This document shows positions 9,397 to 17,628 of a stretch of DNA of 64,000 nt, one piece after another. Below the pieces are notes generated by a model that did not search any database, was not told the DNA's origin, and saw only the letters and a program-made list of their open reading frames with translations. Source of the DNA: Algoriphagus sp. (lineage in GTDB: Bacteria; Bacteroidota; Bacteroidia; Cytophagales; Cyclobacteriaceae); assembly GCF_030694375.1 (NCBI RefSeq), contig NZ_JAUXYL010000027.1:1-64000 (forward strand). Direction: 5' to 3'. The translations under genes and the position numbers were made by a program. Numbering within the stretch: position 1 is the stretch's first letter; the number at the start of each line of letters is the position of its first letter.

Positions 9397-9882
9397 ATGG
9401 AAATATACACTATCCCCGCCGCTACCCGAATCGGGCATGTACACCTAAAAGTCACAGACATTCAGCGATCGCTGGATTTCTACTGTGGATTGCTGGGATT
9501 TGAGCTCGTAATGATGTACGGGAAGGATGCCGCCTTCATCTCTGCGGGAGGCTATCATCACCACATCGGATTGAATACCTGGCAAAGCAAAGGGGGGAAA
9601 CCGGCACCGAAAAATGCCCCTGGACTCTTTCATACTGCCATTCTTTTCCCAACACGAAAAGATCTTGCCGTGATCTTTAAACGCATCACTGAAGCCAATT
9701 ATCCACTCACCGGCGCTGCTGACCATGGCGTTTCGGAAGCGCTATATTTGGATGATCCCGATGAAAACGGGGTGGAACTGTATTGGGATCGACCAAAAGT
9801 AGACTGGCCTTTGGATGAAAATGGAGACCTCACTATGTACACGAGGCAATTGGATGTGAAGGGACTTTTGGGAGAGCTTTAA
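9397..9882 (+). CDS. VOC-family (glyoxalase/dioxygenase-like) protein
   Basis: This 161-aa protein has the vicinal-oxygen-chelate fold: an N-terminal half opening with IGHVHLKVTDIQRSLDFYCGLLGF and a second half with LFHTAILFPTRKDLAVIF and DPDENGVELYW. Possible metal ligands are His24 (GHVHL), a His in GLFHTA and the Glu of NGVELYW. It most resembles CatE-type catechol-2,3-dioxygenase-like proteins, but the substrate cannot be told. The start is the ATG at 9397 after a long A/T-rich leader. The last 26 codons reappear in damaged form at 11003-11092, beyond the DUF1016 gene, so this gene's 3' end is either a duplication partner or an integration target. Confidence 0.85.
   Translation: MEIYTIPAATRIGHVHLKVTDIQRSLDFYCGLLGFELVMMYGKDAAFISAGGYHHHIGLNTWQSKGGKPAPKNAPGLFHTAILFPTRKDLAVIFKRITEANYPLTGAADHGVSEALYLDDPDENGVELYWDRPKVDWPLDENGDLTMYTRQLDVKGLLGEL
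9835..9860 (+). repeat. Left copy of 26-bp direct repeat (VOC gene 3' end)
   Basis: These 26 bases begin ATGTACACGAGG and end GATGTGAA, and encode MYTRQLDV near the end of the VOC protein. The identical 26 bases recur at 11045-11070, 1,210 bp downstream. The two copies bracket the DUF1016 gene like attachment sites. Bases outside the core differ between the copies, mostly at third codon positions. Confidence 0.7.
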
Positions 9883-9913
9883 TTACTATTCGATTTGCTT
9901 ACTAAATAGAATT

Positions 9914-9937
9914 CAAGTGAGTGCGGAGACTCACTTG
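9914..9937. repeat. Perfect hairpin in front of the DUF1016 gene
   Basis: CAAGTGAGT (9914-9922) and ACTCACTTG (9929-9937) are a perfect 9-bp inverted repeat around GCGGAG. It lies 43 bp before the DUF1016 start and 31 bp after the VOC stop. No T-run follows, so it is not an obvious terminator. It could be an operator, an mRNA structure, or a recombination end of a cassette that carries the nuclease gene. Confidence 0.55.
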
Positions 9938-9979
9938 GGCGAGAAAACCTAAATGAAGACAATAGAAATGACCTGAACT

Positions 9980-10993
9980 ATGACCAAGAAAACCCAAAAC
10001 TTGCATAACGTTGATCTATTCCAGGATTTGTCGGAAATGATCGAACAGAGTCAGAAACAAATAGCAAAAGTTGCTAATAGTGCGTTGACGCTTTTGTTTT
10101 GGAATGTTGGCAATAGGATCAGTAATGAAATCCTAAACAATGAACGAGCCTCATATGGAAAGCAAATCGTAGCCACTATATCTGCCCAACTAGAAGCAAA
10201 CTATGGCCGTAATTTCACGGAAAAAAATGTCCGCAGAATGATTCAATTTGCCGAAGAGTTTCCGGATTTTCAAATTGTCGTTACACTGTCACGACAATTG
10301 AGTTGGAGCCACTTTTTGGTCATCATTCCTTTGAAAGAAACACAAGCAAGAATCTATTATACTCAATTAGCATCAAACCAAAAACTAAGTATAAGAGACC
10401 TCCGCTACCAAATTTCGCGAAAAGCTTTTGAACGATCAGAAATCGCTAATTTCCAACAAACTCAGATTGATGATTCCCTTCATCACACTTTCAAAGATCC
10501 TTATTTGCTGGATTTTCTGGATTTAAAAAACATTTATTTGGAAAATGATCTAGAGCGAGCCATTCTTCATGAATTGGAAACATTCATTTTAGAACTGGGA
10601 AAAGGTTTTGCCTTTATGGAACGCCAAAAAAGAATGATCATAGATGGAGAGGATTTTTATTTAGACCTACTCTTTTACAATAGAAATCTCAAGCGACTGG
10701 TAGCCATTGAATTGAAGATTGGGAAATTCGAGGCCGCATTTAAGGGGCAAATGGATCTTTACTTAAAATGGCTTAACAAATTTGAAAGGCAAGAAGGCGA
10801 AAAAGAGCCAGTAGGTTTGATTCTTTGCGCCGAGACTAACAAAGAACAGGTTGAATTACTGGAAATGCATAAAGACGGAATAATGGTTGCCGAATATTGG
10901 ACAGAATTACCTCCAAAAAGAGAATTAGAGAAAAAACTTCACCAACTTTTGATAGCAGCTAAGGATAGAATTGAGCGGAATCGACTCACTTAA
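9980..10993 (+). CDS. DUF1016 (YhcG-type) PD-(D/E)XK nuclease-like protein
   Basis: This 337-aa protein has the two-part DUF1016 plan. The N-terminal part (residues 30-150) carries ALTLLFWNVGNRI, SYGKQIVATIS, NVRRMIQFAEEFPD and LSWSHFLVIIPL, probably a DNA- or partner-binding region. The C-terminal nuclease part has Asp229 (DFYLDLLFY) and Glu244-x-Lys246 (VAIELKIG), intact catalytic residues of the PD-(D/E)XK fold. Relatives are scattered widely in bacteria, are often near restriction-modification genes and have no settled function. Here there is no such partner. The gene is single, preceded by a perfect hairpin and followed by a broken duplicate of the VOC gene end, which suggests that it arrived as a mobile or recombining cassette. 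Confidence 0.9.
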   Translation: MTKKTQNLHNVDLFQDLSEMIEQSQKQIAKVANSALTLLFWNVGNRISNEILNNERASYGKQIVATISAQLEANYGRNFTEKNVRRMIQFAEEFPDFQIVVTLSRQLSWSHFLVIIPLKETQARIYYTQLASNQKLSIRDLRYQISRKAFERSEIANFQQTQIDDSLHHTFKDPYLLDFLDLKNIYLENDLERAILHELETFILELGKGFAFMERQKRMIIDGEDFYLDLLFYNRNLKRLVAIELKIGKFEAAFKGQMDLYLKWLNKFERQEGEKEPVGLILCAETNKEQVELLEMHKDGIMVAEYWTELPPKRELEKKLHQLLIAAKDRIERNRLT

Positions 10994-11002
10994 CCTATCC
11001 AC

Positions 11003-11092
11003 CCGAAAGCACTTTAGCCGAAAGATGAAAACGTCGAACTGACGATGTACACGAGGCAATTGGATGTGAAAGGGCTATTGAGAGAAATCTGA
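11003..11092 (+). pseudogene. Remnant of a VOC gene 3' end
   Basis: The frame from 11003 to the TGA at 11090-11092 reads PKAL*PKDENVELTMYTRQL and then DVKGLLREI. This aligns with the last 29 residues of the VOC protein ending at 9882 (PKVDWPLDENGDLTMYTRQL, then DVKGLLGEL). The in-frame TAG at 11015 falls where the intact gene has a Trp codon (TGG). Homology begins within about 10 bases of the DUF1016 stop codon, which places the junction there. Either a tandem VOC paralogue was almost wholly replaced by the DUF1016 cassette, or the cassette integrated at the 3' end of the gene and supplied a new end. Confidence 0.8.
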
Positions 11093-11190
11093 TGACTTAA
11101 ACTTCTAACTTTCATTTTTTAATTAAATTCAAAAATAAGACGAAAAGAAGTCTGGGATTGAGGGTAGGTTTCCAAATTAACCTTTCAACT

Positions 11191-11964
11191 ATGGGACGTA
11201 TTCATTTATTTGAGTTTGGGGATCAGGCTTGGTTTCCATATTTGATCAGAAATTTTATGACTGATTTTTTGCAGTTTTTGGCAAACAAAACTAAAATGTT
11301 TATCCCGATCCTCCCCCAAATAAGGTCTCTATTAGAAAAATCCAACACAACAAAAATCATAGACCTTGCATCTGGCGGAGGAGGCGGTTTACTTACATTA
11401 AACGAGGAATTGATCAAGATAAATCCTAAAATCAAAATCATCCTGACGGATCTCTATCCTAATTTCCATGCATTTCAGTTTACGAAGAGCCAAGCAGTAA
11501 ATTTTGAATCTTTTTCAGAACCCATCGACGCACGGAATGTGCCGGAAAATCTAAAAGGATTAAGAACGATGTTTTTGTCTTTTCATCATTTCCAACCCGA
11601 CAAAGCCGTTCAAATCCTCCAAGATGCGGTGAAAACCAAACAGCCTATTTTGATCGTGGAAGGCCAAGAACGAAGTTTACCCAGTATTTTAGCTATGTTT
11701 TTTTCGCCTTTGACTGTCCTATTAACCACCCCATTTATCAGACCTTTTTCAGCGGAAAGAATACTTTTTACTTATCTGATTCCATTGGTTCCGATTTTTA
11801 CTTGGTGGGATGGTATGGTCTCTAGCCTCCGAACTTACTCCACTGAAGAAATGCAGCAATTGATTGCAAAAGTTGAGGGAGGAGAAACCTTCGAGTGGAA
11901 AACCGGACGAATCAAATCTGGTCCTGCATACCTACTTTTCCTCAGTGGGTATTCAAAAAGCTAA
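11191..11964 (+). CDS. SAM-methyltransferase-like protein
   Basis: This 257-aa protein probably has a class I methyltransferase fold. The glycine-rich motif I is KIIDLASGGGGGLL, and the following strand ends in an acidic residue (IILTDLYPN), as in SAM-binding proteins. The later LRTMFLSFHHFQPDKA and ILIVEGQE segments fit motif IV and the next strand. A hydrophobic stretch (ILAMFFSPLTVLLTTPF) could associate with membrane. The frame opens at a TTG at 11158, but the ATG at 11191 (MGRIHLFEF) is the better start. Its last 4 bases overlap the end of the convergent hydrolase gene. The substrate is unknown. Confidence 0.75.
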   Translation: MGRIHLFEFGDQAWFPYLIRNFMTDFLQFLANKTKMFIPILPQIRSLLEKSNTTKIIDLASGGGGGLLTLNEELIKINPKIKIILTDLYPNFHAFQFTKSQAVNFESFSEPIDARNVPENLKGLRTMFLSFHHFQPDKAVQILQDAVKTKQPILIVEGQERSLPSILAMFFSPLTVLLTTPFIRPFSAERILFTYLIPLVPIFTWWDGMVSSLRTYSTEEMQQLIAKVEGGETFEWKTGRIKSGPAYLLFLSGYSKS

Positions 11965-12797
11965 ATCCTTTCCCCCACCCAATCCACAATCACCTGCATC
12001 ACTTCCTCCCGATCAGAATCATTGACCAATTCATGATAGCCTCCGGGAAAAATCTTGAGGGTTTTATCGGCTGACTTAGCCTTTTCAAATAATAATTCCG
12101 ATCCATTTGGATTGGTGAGTCGATCTGCCTCTCCGTGAATCAATAGAAAAGGAAGACCAAATTCACCTGCTTTCTGCTGAATAAACTGCATCATTTGGTA
12201 GAGCTCATAGCCTGTCCTCGCCGGGATATTTTCCTGATAGATCAAGGGATCCTTTTTATATTTTTCCACTTCCTCGGGAATTCGGGAAATTCCCAAAATG
12301 TCCAATTTGAGGACTTTAAGCTTGGGTAAAAGGCGATTGATTAGACCGGAAATTGTGATCAAGAAGTAGGATGTCCCTTCCGCCTCTTTTATTGCCGGCG
12401 AACTTAGAATCACACCTTTGGCTTCAGGCTTAAATTTCAGTATATAAGCTGCCACCAATCCTCCACCCATACTGTGTCCATAAAGAAAAGCAGGAAGGCC
12501 GGGCAAATAGGCTTTGACTTTACCAAAAAGTGCATCGATGTCCTTCAGGTAATCTTCATAAGAATCAAAGTAGGCTGTTGGCTTTCCTTCTACTGATTTT
12601 CCATGTCCTCTTCCATCAAAAGTAAAAACTGCCACACCCAATACATTCAGCTTTTCAACGATATGCCCATACCGGCCGCTATGCTCTCCCAAACCATGAA
12701 CGAGCAGCATTCCAGCCTTTGGTTTTTCAGGCATCCAAGCTTGGAGGTAAAGTTTCAGTCCGTCGTGGGTGGTGTAGGAAGTTTCAAGGTAAGACAT
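11961..12797 (-). CDS. Alpha/beta hydrolase, monoacylglycerol-lipase type
   Basis: This 278-aa cytoplasmic enzyme carries the serine hydrolase 'lid' family signature of monoacylglycerol lipases and lysophospholipases: LLVHGLGEHSGRYGHI (oxyanion region), FDGRGHGKS and the nucleophile elbow GHSMGGGL. Further on are LPFLLIHGEADRLTNP (acid) and GGYHELVND (His). The frame extends to 12878, but the ATG at 12797 (MSYLETSY) fits relatives and avoids an overlap with the divergent serine hydrolase gene, whose start lies 55 bp away. Physiological substrate is unknown; a lipid ester is likely. Confidence 0.88.
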   Translation of the reverse strand: MSYLETSYTTHDGLKLYLQAWMPEKPKAGMLLVHGLGEHSGRYGHIVEKLNVLGVAVFTFDGRGHGKSVEGKPTAYFDSYEDYLKDIDALFGKVKAYLPGLPAFLYGHSMGGGLVAAYILKFKPEAKGVILSSPAIKEAEGTSYFLITISGLINRLLPKLKVLKLDILGISRIPEEVEKYKKDPLIYQENIPARTGYELYQMMQFIQQKAGEFGLPFLLIHGEADRLTNPNGSELLFEKAKSADKTLKIFPGGYHELVNDSDREEVMQVIVDWVGERI

Positions 12798-12852
12798 GAA
12801 TGGATCTGGTTTTTGATTAAATTTAGAATTATGCCGACCATATTCAATCAAA

Positions 12853-14055
12853 ATGATCCAAAAAACCTTTTCCACCATCCTTTTGTGCCTAGTCTTGGTT
12901 TGTTCAGGATTAGCACAATCCAGTCTTTCAACCGAGCGTCTCGACCGATATGACGCCTATTTTCAAAAAGAGATAGATGAAGGCAGACTCCCGGGAGTCG
13001 TTACGCTAGTGTATAAAAACGGCGAAAAAGTCCACGAATCCACCCTAGGCTACAGTGATCTTACTGCTAAAACTCCTACCCGATCGGATCAAATTTTCTA
13101 CATCCAGTCGATGACCAAGCCCATCATTACCGCGGCTTTCATGATGCTGTATGAGGAAGGGCACTTCTTCCTCAACGATCCGCTTCACAAGTATCTTCCG
13201 GAATTCAAGGATGCCATGGTTGCAAAAGACGTAAAATTGGGTTCTGAAGGAGGTTTGGAGCCTGTCAAGTCGCCCATTACCATCGCCCAACTGATGAGTC
13301 ACACGGCTGGATTTTCACATGGATTGGGAAGCTCCAAAGTGGACGAAGAAGTGATTCGTGGTCTTTATCAAACCCAACACAAAGATATCGCATCTCGTGT
13401 AGCTGCTTACGCCAAACTCCCCTTATACGCCCAACCCGGAACGCAATGGTACTATTCGGCTTCGCCTGATATTTTGGCGCGACTGATTGAAGTCTTTTCC
13501 GGTCAGACAACTGCTGAATTCCTACAGCAACGACTTTTCAATCCTCTGGGAATGAAGGATACCGGCTACAACCTATCAGAAGAGCAGGCAAAAAGGATGA
13601 CTGTCCTTCATTCCTATGATGATGATGGTAAGTTGACAAAAGCACCTAGGCAAACTACCACCTCAGGAAACACTGTTTTTGCCGGCGCTAATGCACTCTT
13701 TTCAACAGCTCAGGACTATTCGCTTTTTGCCCGGATGATGCTCAATGGCGGCGAACTGAATGGGAGGCGCTACCTCAGTTCGAAAACCGTCGAACTAATG
13801 GCAATGAACCAAAGTAAGGATCTCTTTCAGGATCCCGGAAAAGGATTCGGCTTTGGCTTTGCAGTGGTCGATGACTTGGCAGACACCAAAAGTCTGGGCT
13901 CTGAAGGCACCTTCTATTGGAGTGGTGCCTATTGCACTTACTTCTTCATTGATCCTAAGGAAGACATGGTCGCGATATTTATGACACAGGTCGCACCTTT
14001 CAGTTCGTATTACGAAAACAAGTTCCGTCAAATGGTTTATCAGGCGATCGAGTAA
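12853..14055 (+). CDS. Serine hydrolase, class C beta-lactamase/EstB family
   Basis: This 400-aa exported protein has a signal peptide (ending near CSGLAQSS, residues 17-24) and a beta-lactamase-like fold. Ser86-x-x-Lys89 (QSMTKP) is the catalytic pair and Tyr201-Ser-Ala (WYYSAS) replaces the usual YxN, as in EstB-type esterases. HTAGFSHG near 150-157 is the typical LLxHTSG motif. Members act as esterases or on D-amino-acid or peptide substrates; few are true beta-lactamases. It is divergent from the lipase-like gene and appears to be a single-gene unit. Confidence 0.88.
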   Translation: MIQKTFSTILLCLVLVCSGLAQSSLSTERLDRYDAYFQKEIDEGRLPGVVTLVYKNGEKVHESTLGYSDLTAKTPTRSDQIFYIQSMTKPIITAAFMMLYEEGHFFLNDPLHKYLPEFKDAMVAKDVKLGSEGGLEPVKSPITIAQLMSHTAGFSHGLGSSKVDEEVIRGLYQTQHKDIASRVAAYAKLPLYAQPGTQWYYSASPDILARLIEVFSGQTTAEFLQQRLFNPLGMKDTGYNLSEEQAKRMTVLHSYDDDGKLTKAPRQTTTSGNTVFAGANALFSTAQDYSLFARMMLNGGELNGRRYLSSKTVELMAMNQSKDLFQDPGKGFGFGFAVVDDLADTKSLGSEGTFYWSGAYCTYFFIDPKEDMVAIFMTQVAPFSSYYENKFRQMVYQAIE

Positions 14056-14291
14056 TCAGAAAAAAAATAAAGGTTTCGGTGAGTAGTCCCGACAGTCAGT
14101 TTTGAGACACAGGCAATAGATCCTTTCATTTCCCACTACGACACACCTATTCTGTAACATCATCGCGCGCAAGAGTCTAACTTCAAGCAGCTAAATCAGG
14201 TAGCCGATAAAAAAACTCCCTGGACTGATTTTTCTCAGTTCTTTCGGGAGAAGAAATTGTTTACTTTGAATTTCCTCAGGCTTCAATTCGT

Positions 14292-15407
14292 ATGCAAAAG
14301 ATTTGTTTTTCATTTTCGGGATTTGGTGATTTTCAATTACTGATTTTACTATCAATGAGTATCATTTCTTGCGGAAAGTCGGATGAAAAAACTATCCTGC
14401 CGGAAAAAAAATCACTGACTGAATCGGTCTATGCTTCAGGCCTGGTCAAAGCAAAAGGTCAATACGAAGCTTTTACCTTAGCTACCGGGCCGATTGAAGA
14501 AATCTTTGTACGGGAAGGCGACACCGTAAAAGCCGGCACCCCCATTTTGAAAATTTTCAGCGAACGCGAAAAACTGGGAAGGGATAATGCGCAACTTTCC
14601 CGAAATTTTGCAGACCTACAATCCAACCAAAGTCGCATTCAAGATCTGGAGTTGACCATCAATCTGGCAAAAAGCAAAAAACAAAACGACTCCCTTCTGC
14701 TCGTTCGGCAAACGAGCCTTTGGGCAAAGGGAATTGGTACAGCAGTAGAAGTAGAGCAACGTGCTCTGAATTTTCAAAACTCAAAAACCTCCCACGAATC
14801 GGCTTTGCTACGTTACCTGGATTTGAAGCGGGAAATCGAATTCAACTCAAGGAGTGCCTCAAAAAATCTCGCCATCAGCGACGTCCTGCTTGGCGAATAC
14901 TTACTTACCAGCAAAATCGATGGTGTGGTATATTCAGTTTTGAAGGAAAAAGGAGAAATGGTCAGTCCACAAACTCCATTAGCTGTCATTGGAAGTGCCG
15001 GAGAATTTCTTCTGGAATTGCAGGTCGATGAATATGATATTTCCAAAGTTGAACTAGGCCAAGTTGTGATGGTCACCATGGACAGTTTTAAGGATCAGGT
15101 TTTCGAAGCCAAAGTCACCCGAATCTATCCGATCATGAATTCGCTAAGTAAGAGTTTCACGATTGAGGCCGTTTTCACCAAATCACCTCCCAGGCTCTAC
15201 CCTAATCTGACGCTGGAAGCAAATATTGTGACTCAGGTGAAAGCCGAAACGCTGGTTATTCCTAGAAGCTACCTTTGGCTGGATAATCAGGTGATCACTG
15301 AAAACGGCGATACGATTCCGGTAAAAGTAGGAATCAAGACGTACCAATTTGCCGAAATCTTGGAAGGCGTTGATGAAAAAACTCCACTAATACTTCCTAG
15401 AAAATAA
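14292..15407 (+). CDS. HlyD/DevB-type periplasmic adaptor lipoprotein of an ABC exporter
   Basis: This 371-aa adaptor should link the inner-membrane ABC exporter to an outer-membrane channel. The N-terminus carries a lipoprotein signal ending in SMSIISCGK. A barrel-sandwich (biotinyl-lipoyl-like) half motif is visible at GPIEEIFVREGDTVKAGTPILKI, then a coiled-coil hairpin (about 100-200), then the second half at LLTSKIDGVVYSVLKEKGEMV, and a beta-barrel domain. A Bacteroidota-like -7 box (TTACTTTG, one mismatch) lies at 14261-14268. The stop shares one base with the permease start (TAATG), so translation is probably coupled. No TolC-like gene is adjacent. Confidence 0.85.
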   Translation: MQKICFSFSGFGDFQLLILLSMSIISCGKSDEKTILPEKKSLTESVYASGLVKAKGQYEAFTLATGPIEEIFVREGDTVKAGTPILKIFSEREKLGRDNAQLSRNFADLQSNQSRIQDLELTINLAKSKKQNDSLLLVRQTSLWAKGIGTAVEVEQRALNFQNSKTSHESALLRYLDLKREIEFNSRSASKNLAISDVLLGEYLLTSKIDGVVYSVLKEKGEMVSPQTPLAVIGSAGEFLLELQVDEYDISKVELGQVVMVTMDSFKDQVFEAKVTRIYPIMNSLSKSFTIEAVFTKSPPRLYPNLTLEANIVTQVKAETLVIPRSYLWLDNQVITENGDTIPVKVGIKTYQFAEILEGVDEKTPLILPRK

Positions 15408-16663
15408 TGAAATGGTCCTTGATCTTTGAGATCGCCCGAGCCTTGATGTTTGCGCGAATGAAGCAAACGCTGATCGCCGCCACTGGGGTGATGTTCAGCA
15501 TCACCATGTTTGTGGCTTTGCTTGGTTTTATGAATGGACTGAATGCGATGCTCGATGGATTGGTGCTGAATCGCACCCCACATATTCGATTTTACAACGA
15601 AATCCGCCCCAACCCCAATCAACCCATCGACCAAAGTTCCACTTTTGAAAATTCACTAAACATCATCCGATCAATCAAGCCCAGCACCAGCCGCTTGGCG
15701 ATTCACAATAGCGAGGCAATTATCAGGACCTTGGAAGAGGACTCCAGGGTGTTGGGCGTGAGCCCCAAAATCTCGGCACAGGTTTTTTTCAATGTCGGTA
15801 CTATCGATCTCACCGGGATTGTCAGCGGGATAGATGTGGAGAAAGAGGCCGAACTTTTCGCTTTCACCGATTATGTGACCAGCGGAAATTTTGCCGATCT
15901 CAATCAAACAAATTCCATTATCCTAGGCAAAGGCGCAGCTGATCGCATGCTTGCGGACATCGGCGATGTTATCCAAGTCACCACTGCGCAGGGTAACAGG
16001 GTTCAACTGAAAGTAGCCGGATATTATCAATCCGGACTTGGGGATTTTGACAATGTCAACAGCTTCGCATCAATCGCGACAGTGCAAAAAATGCTCGGCG
16101 AACCTCCTGCCTACATCACTGATATTCAGGTGAAGCTGAAGGACCTAAGTCTTGCCCCTCCTTTGGCTAAGGAGTTTGGGAATGTGTTCGGGATAGATGC
16201 AGACGATATCCAGACAGTCAATGCCCAATTTGAAACAGGGACAAACATCCGAACATTAATCAGCTATGCCGTGGGCATTACTTTGCTAGTCGTTTCCGGT
16301 TTTGGGATTTACAATATCCTGAATATGATGATCTTCGAGAAACTCGACACCATTGCCATCCTCAAGGCTATAGGGTTTAGCAGTCAGGATGTCAACCGGA
16401 TTTTTATCACCATCGCCCTTACCATTGGCATCATCGGAGGGGTGTTGGGCTTGATTTTTGGCTTTTTGGCCTGCCTAGTCATTGATCAGATTCCCTTTGA
16501 AACGGCGGCCCTACCCACTATCAAAACATTCCCCGTGGATTACAATTTAAAATATTACCTAATCGGCGGGATCTTCAGTTTGATCACCACCTATTTTGCA
16601 GGATTTTTTCCTGCCAGAAAAGCAAGCAGCGTAGACCCGGTAGAAATTATCAGAGGAAAATGA
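15407..16663 (+). CDS. ABC transporter permease, FtsX/DevC type
   Basis: This 418-aa inner-membrane protein has the MacB/FtsX layout: one N-terminal membrane helix (LIAATGVMFSITMFVALLGFM, about 21-41), a large periplasmic domain, and three C-terminal helices (ISYAVGITLLVVSGFGIYNIL; ITIALTIGIIGGVLGLIFG; YYLIGGIFSLITTYFAGFF). DTIAILKAIGFSSQDV between the first two is the conserved cytoplasmic loop that contacts the ATPase. Order and overlaps (adaptor, permease, ATPase) match the DevBCA-type tripartite exporters. The substrate is not evident; relatives export glycolipids, peptides or lipoproteins. Confidence 0.87.
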   Translation: MKWSLIFEIARALMFARMKQTLIAATGVMFSITMFVALLGFMNGLNAMLDGLVLNRTPHIRFYNEIRPNPNQPIDQSSTFENSLNIIRSIKPSTSRLAIHNSEAIIRTLEEDSRVLGVSPKISAQVFFNVGTIDLTGIVSGIDVEKEAELFAFTDYVTSGNFADLNQTNSIILGKGAADRMLADIGDVIQVTTAQGNRVQLKVAGYYQSGLGDFDNVNSFASIATVQKMLGEPPAYITDIQVKLKDLSLAPPLAKEFGNVFGIDADDIQTVNAQFETGTNIRTLISYAVGITLLVVSGFGIYNILNMMIFEKLDTIAILKAIGFSSQDVNRIFITIALTIGIIGGVLGLIFGFLACLVIDQIPFETAALPTIKTFPVDYNLKYYLIGGIFSLITTYFAGFFPARKASSVDPVEIIRGK

Positions 16664-17349
16664 AAGATCAATCCAAAGTCGTTCTTGAGGCGAAAAACGT
16701 TGATAAGTTTTTCTACAATCCTACTGAAACGCAGGTCTTGCGAAATGTGAGCTTCCAGATCAATCGTGGGGAATTCGTATCAGTAGTAGGAAAATCCGGT
16801 TGTGGCAAATCCACGCTCTTGTATATTTTATCCACGATGGATACCGATTACAAGGGTGAATTATTCATGGATGGTGAGCGGATATCAGGAAAATCATCCA
16901 ATTACCTTTCTCAGCTTAGAAATGAAAAAATCGGTTTCGTATTTCAGTTTCATTATTTGCTGAATGAGTTTTCAGTTTTGGAAAATGTGATGATTCCGGG
17001 TCTGAAACTCGGAAAATACTCCAGGGAACAACTCGAGCACCAGGCGATGGAAAAGTTGCGAATCTTTGATATGCAGGATCATGCACGAAAAAAGGCCAAT
17101 CAGCTGTCCGGAGGTCAAAAACAACGGGTGGCCATTGCAAGAGCTTTGATCAACGATCCGCTACTGATCATGGGCGACGAACCCACAGGAAATCTGGACA
17201 AGAAGAATTCGGATATTGTGTACAATAAATTCCGGGAGTTGGCAAAGGACTTTGGACAAACTATGCTTATTGTCACACATGACGCGGAATTTGCCGCCGG
17301 CACGGACCGCACAATTGAGATGGAAGATGGGAGGGTGGTTAATTTTTAG
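16660..17349 (+). CDS. ABC transporter ATPase, LolD/MacB/DevA family
   Basis: This 229-aa ATPase powers the exporter encoded just upstream; its start overlaps the permease stop by 4 bases (ATGA). Walker A is GKSGCGKST (44-52), the Q-loop is IGFVFQFHYLLNEFSVLENV, the signature is LSGGQKQR and Walker B is LLIMGDEPTGNLD, followed by the H-loop TMLIVTHD. The inserted NPTETQVLRNV start and the length are typical of the LolD group. The stop codon is followed after three bases by the tandem repeat field, so transcription of the operon may run into it or end there. Confidence 0.93.
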   Translation: MKDQSKVVLEAKNVDKFFYNPTETQVLRNVSFQINRGEFVSVVGKSGCGKSTLLYILSTMDTDYKGELFMDGERISGKSSNYLSQLRNEKIGFVFQFHYLLNEFSVLENVMIPGLKLGKYSREQLEHQAMEKLRIFDMQDHARKKANQLSGGQKQRVAIARALINDPLLIMGDEPTGNLDKKNSDIVYNKFRELAKDFGQTMLIVTHDAEFAAGTDRTIEMEDGRVVNF

Positions 17350-17352
17350 TTG

Positions 17353-17628
17353 GCGTCACTGCGAGTGAGGAACGAGCGAAGCAGTCTCTTAACCAATTGG
17401 AGCGTCACTGCAGTGAGGAACGAGCGAAGCAGTCTCTTAACCAACTGGAGCGTCACTGCGAGTGGGGAACGAGCGAAGCAGTCTCTTAACCAATTGGAGC
17501 GTCACTGCGAGTGAGGAACGAGCGAAGCAGTCTTTAAAATCCAGAATTGATTAATTCGATCGGATTGCTTCGGGGGTTTTAATCTGTATCGCAAATATCT
17601 ATCGTCCAAAATCCCCTACCGATGACGT
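17353..17628. repeat. Tandem 49-bp repeat (four copies) plus one 3' half-unit
   Basis: A unit beginning GCGTCACTGCGAGTGAGG and ending CCAATTGGA starts at 17353, 17402, 17450 and 17499 (spacing 49, 48, 49). The second copy lacks one base and the fourth runs into a different 3' half starting near 17562 (GGATTGCTTCGGGGG) that continues towards the GIY-YIG gene end. GAAGCAGTCT and GGATTGCTTC are imperfect inverses, and GCGTCACTGCGAG is the near inverse of CTCGCAATGACG at the far end of complete units. The full unit is thus a large imperfect palindrome. The array starts 4 bp after the ABC ATPase stop. Confidence 0.9.

Noticed and set aside
12797..12878. N-terminal extension of the lipase-like protein by 27 residues.
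   Set aside because: It would overlap the start of the divergent serine hydrolase gene and is not hydrophobic or conserved in style.
12853..14055. True beta-lactamase (resistance gene).
   Set aside because: The YxN motif is replaced by YSA and the C-terminal KTG motif is not clear; the EstB-type esterase/peptidase group fits better.
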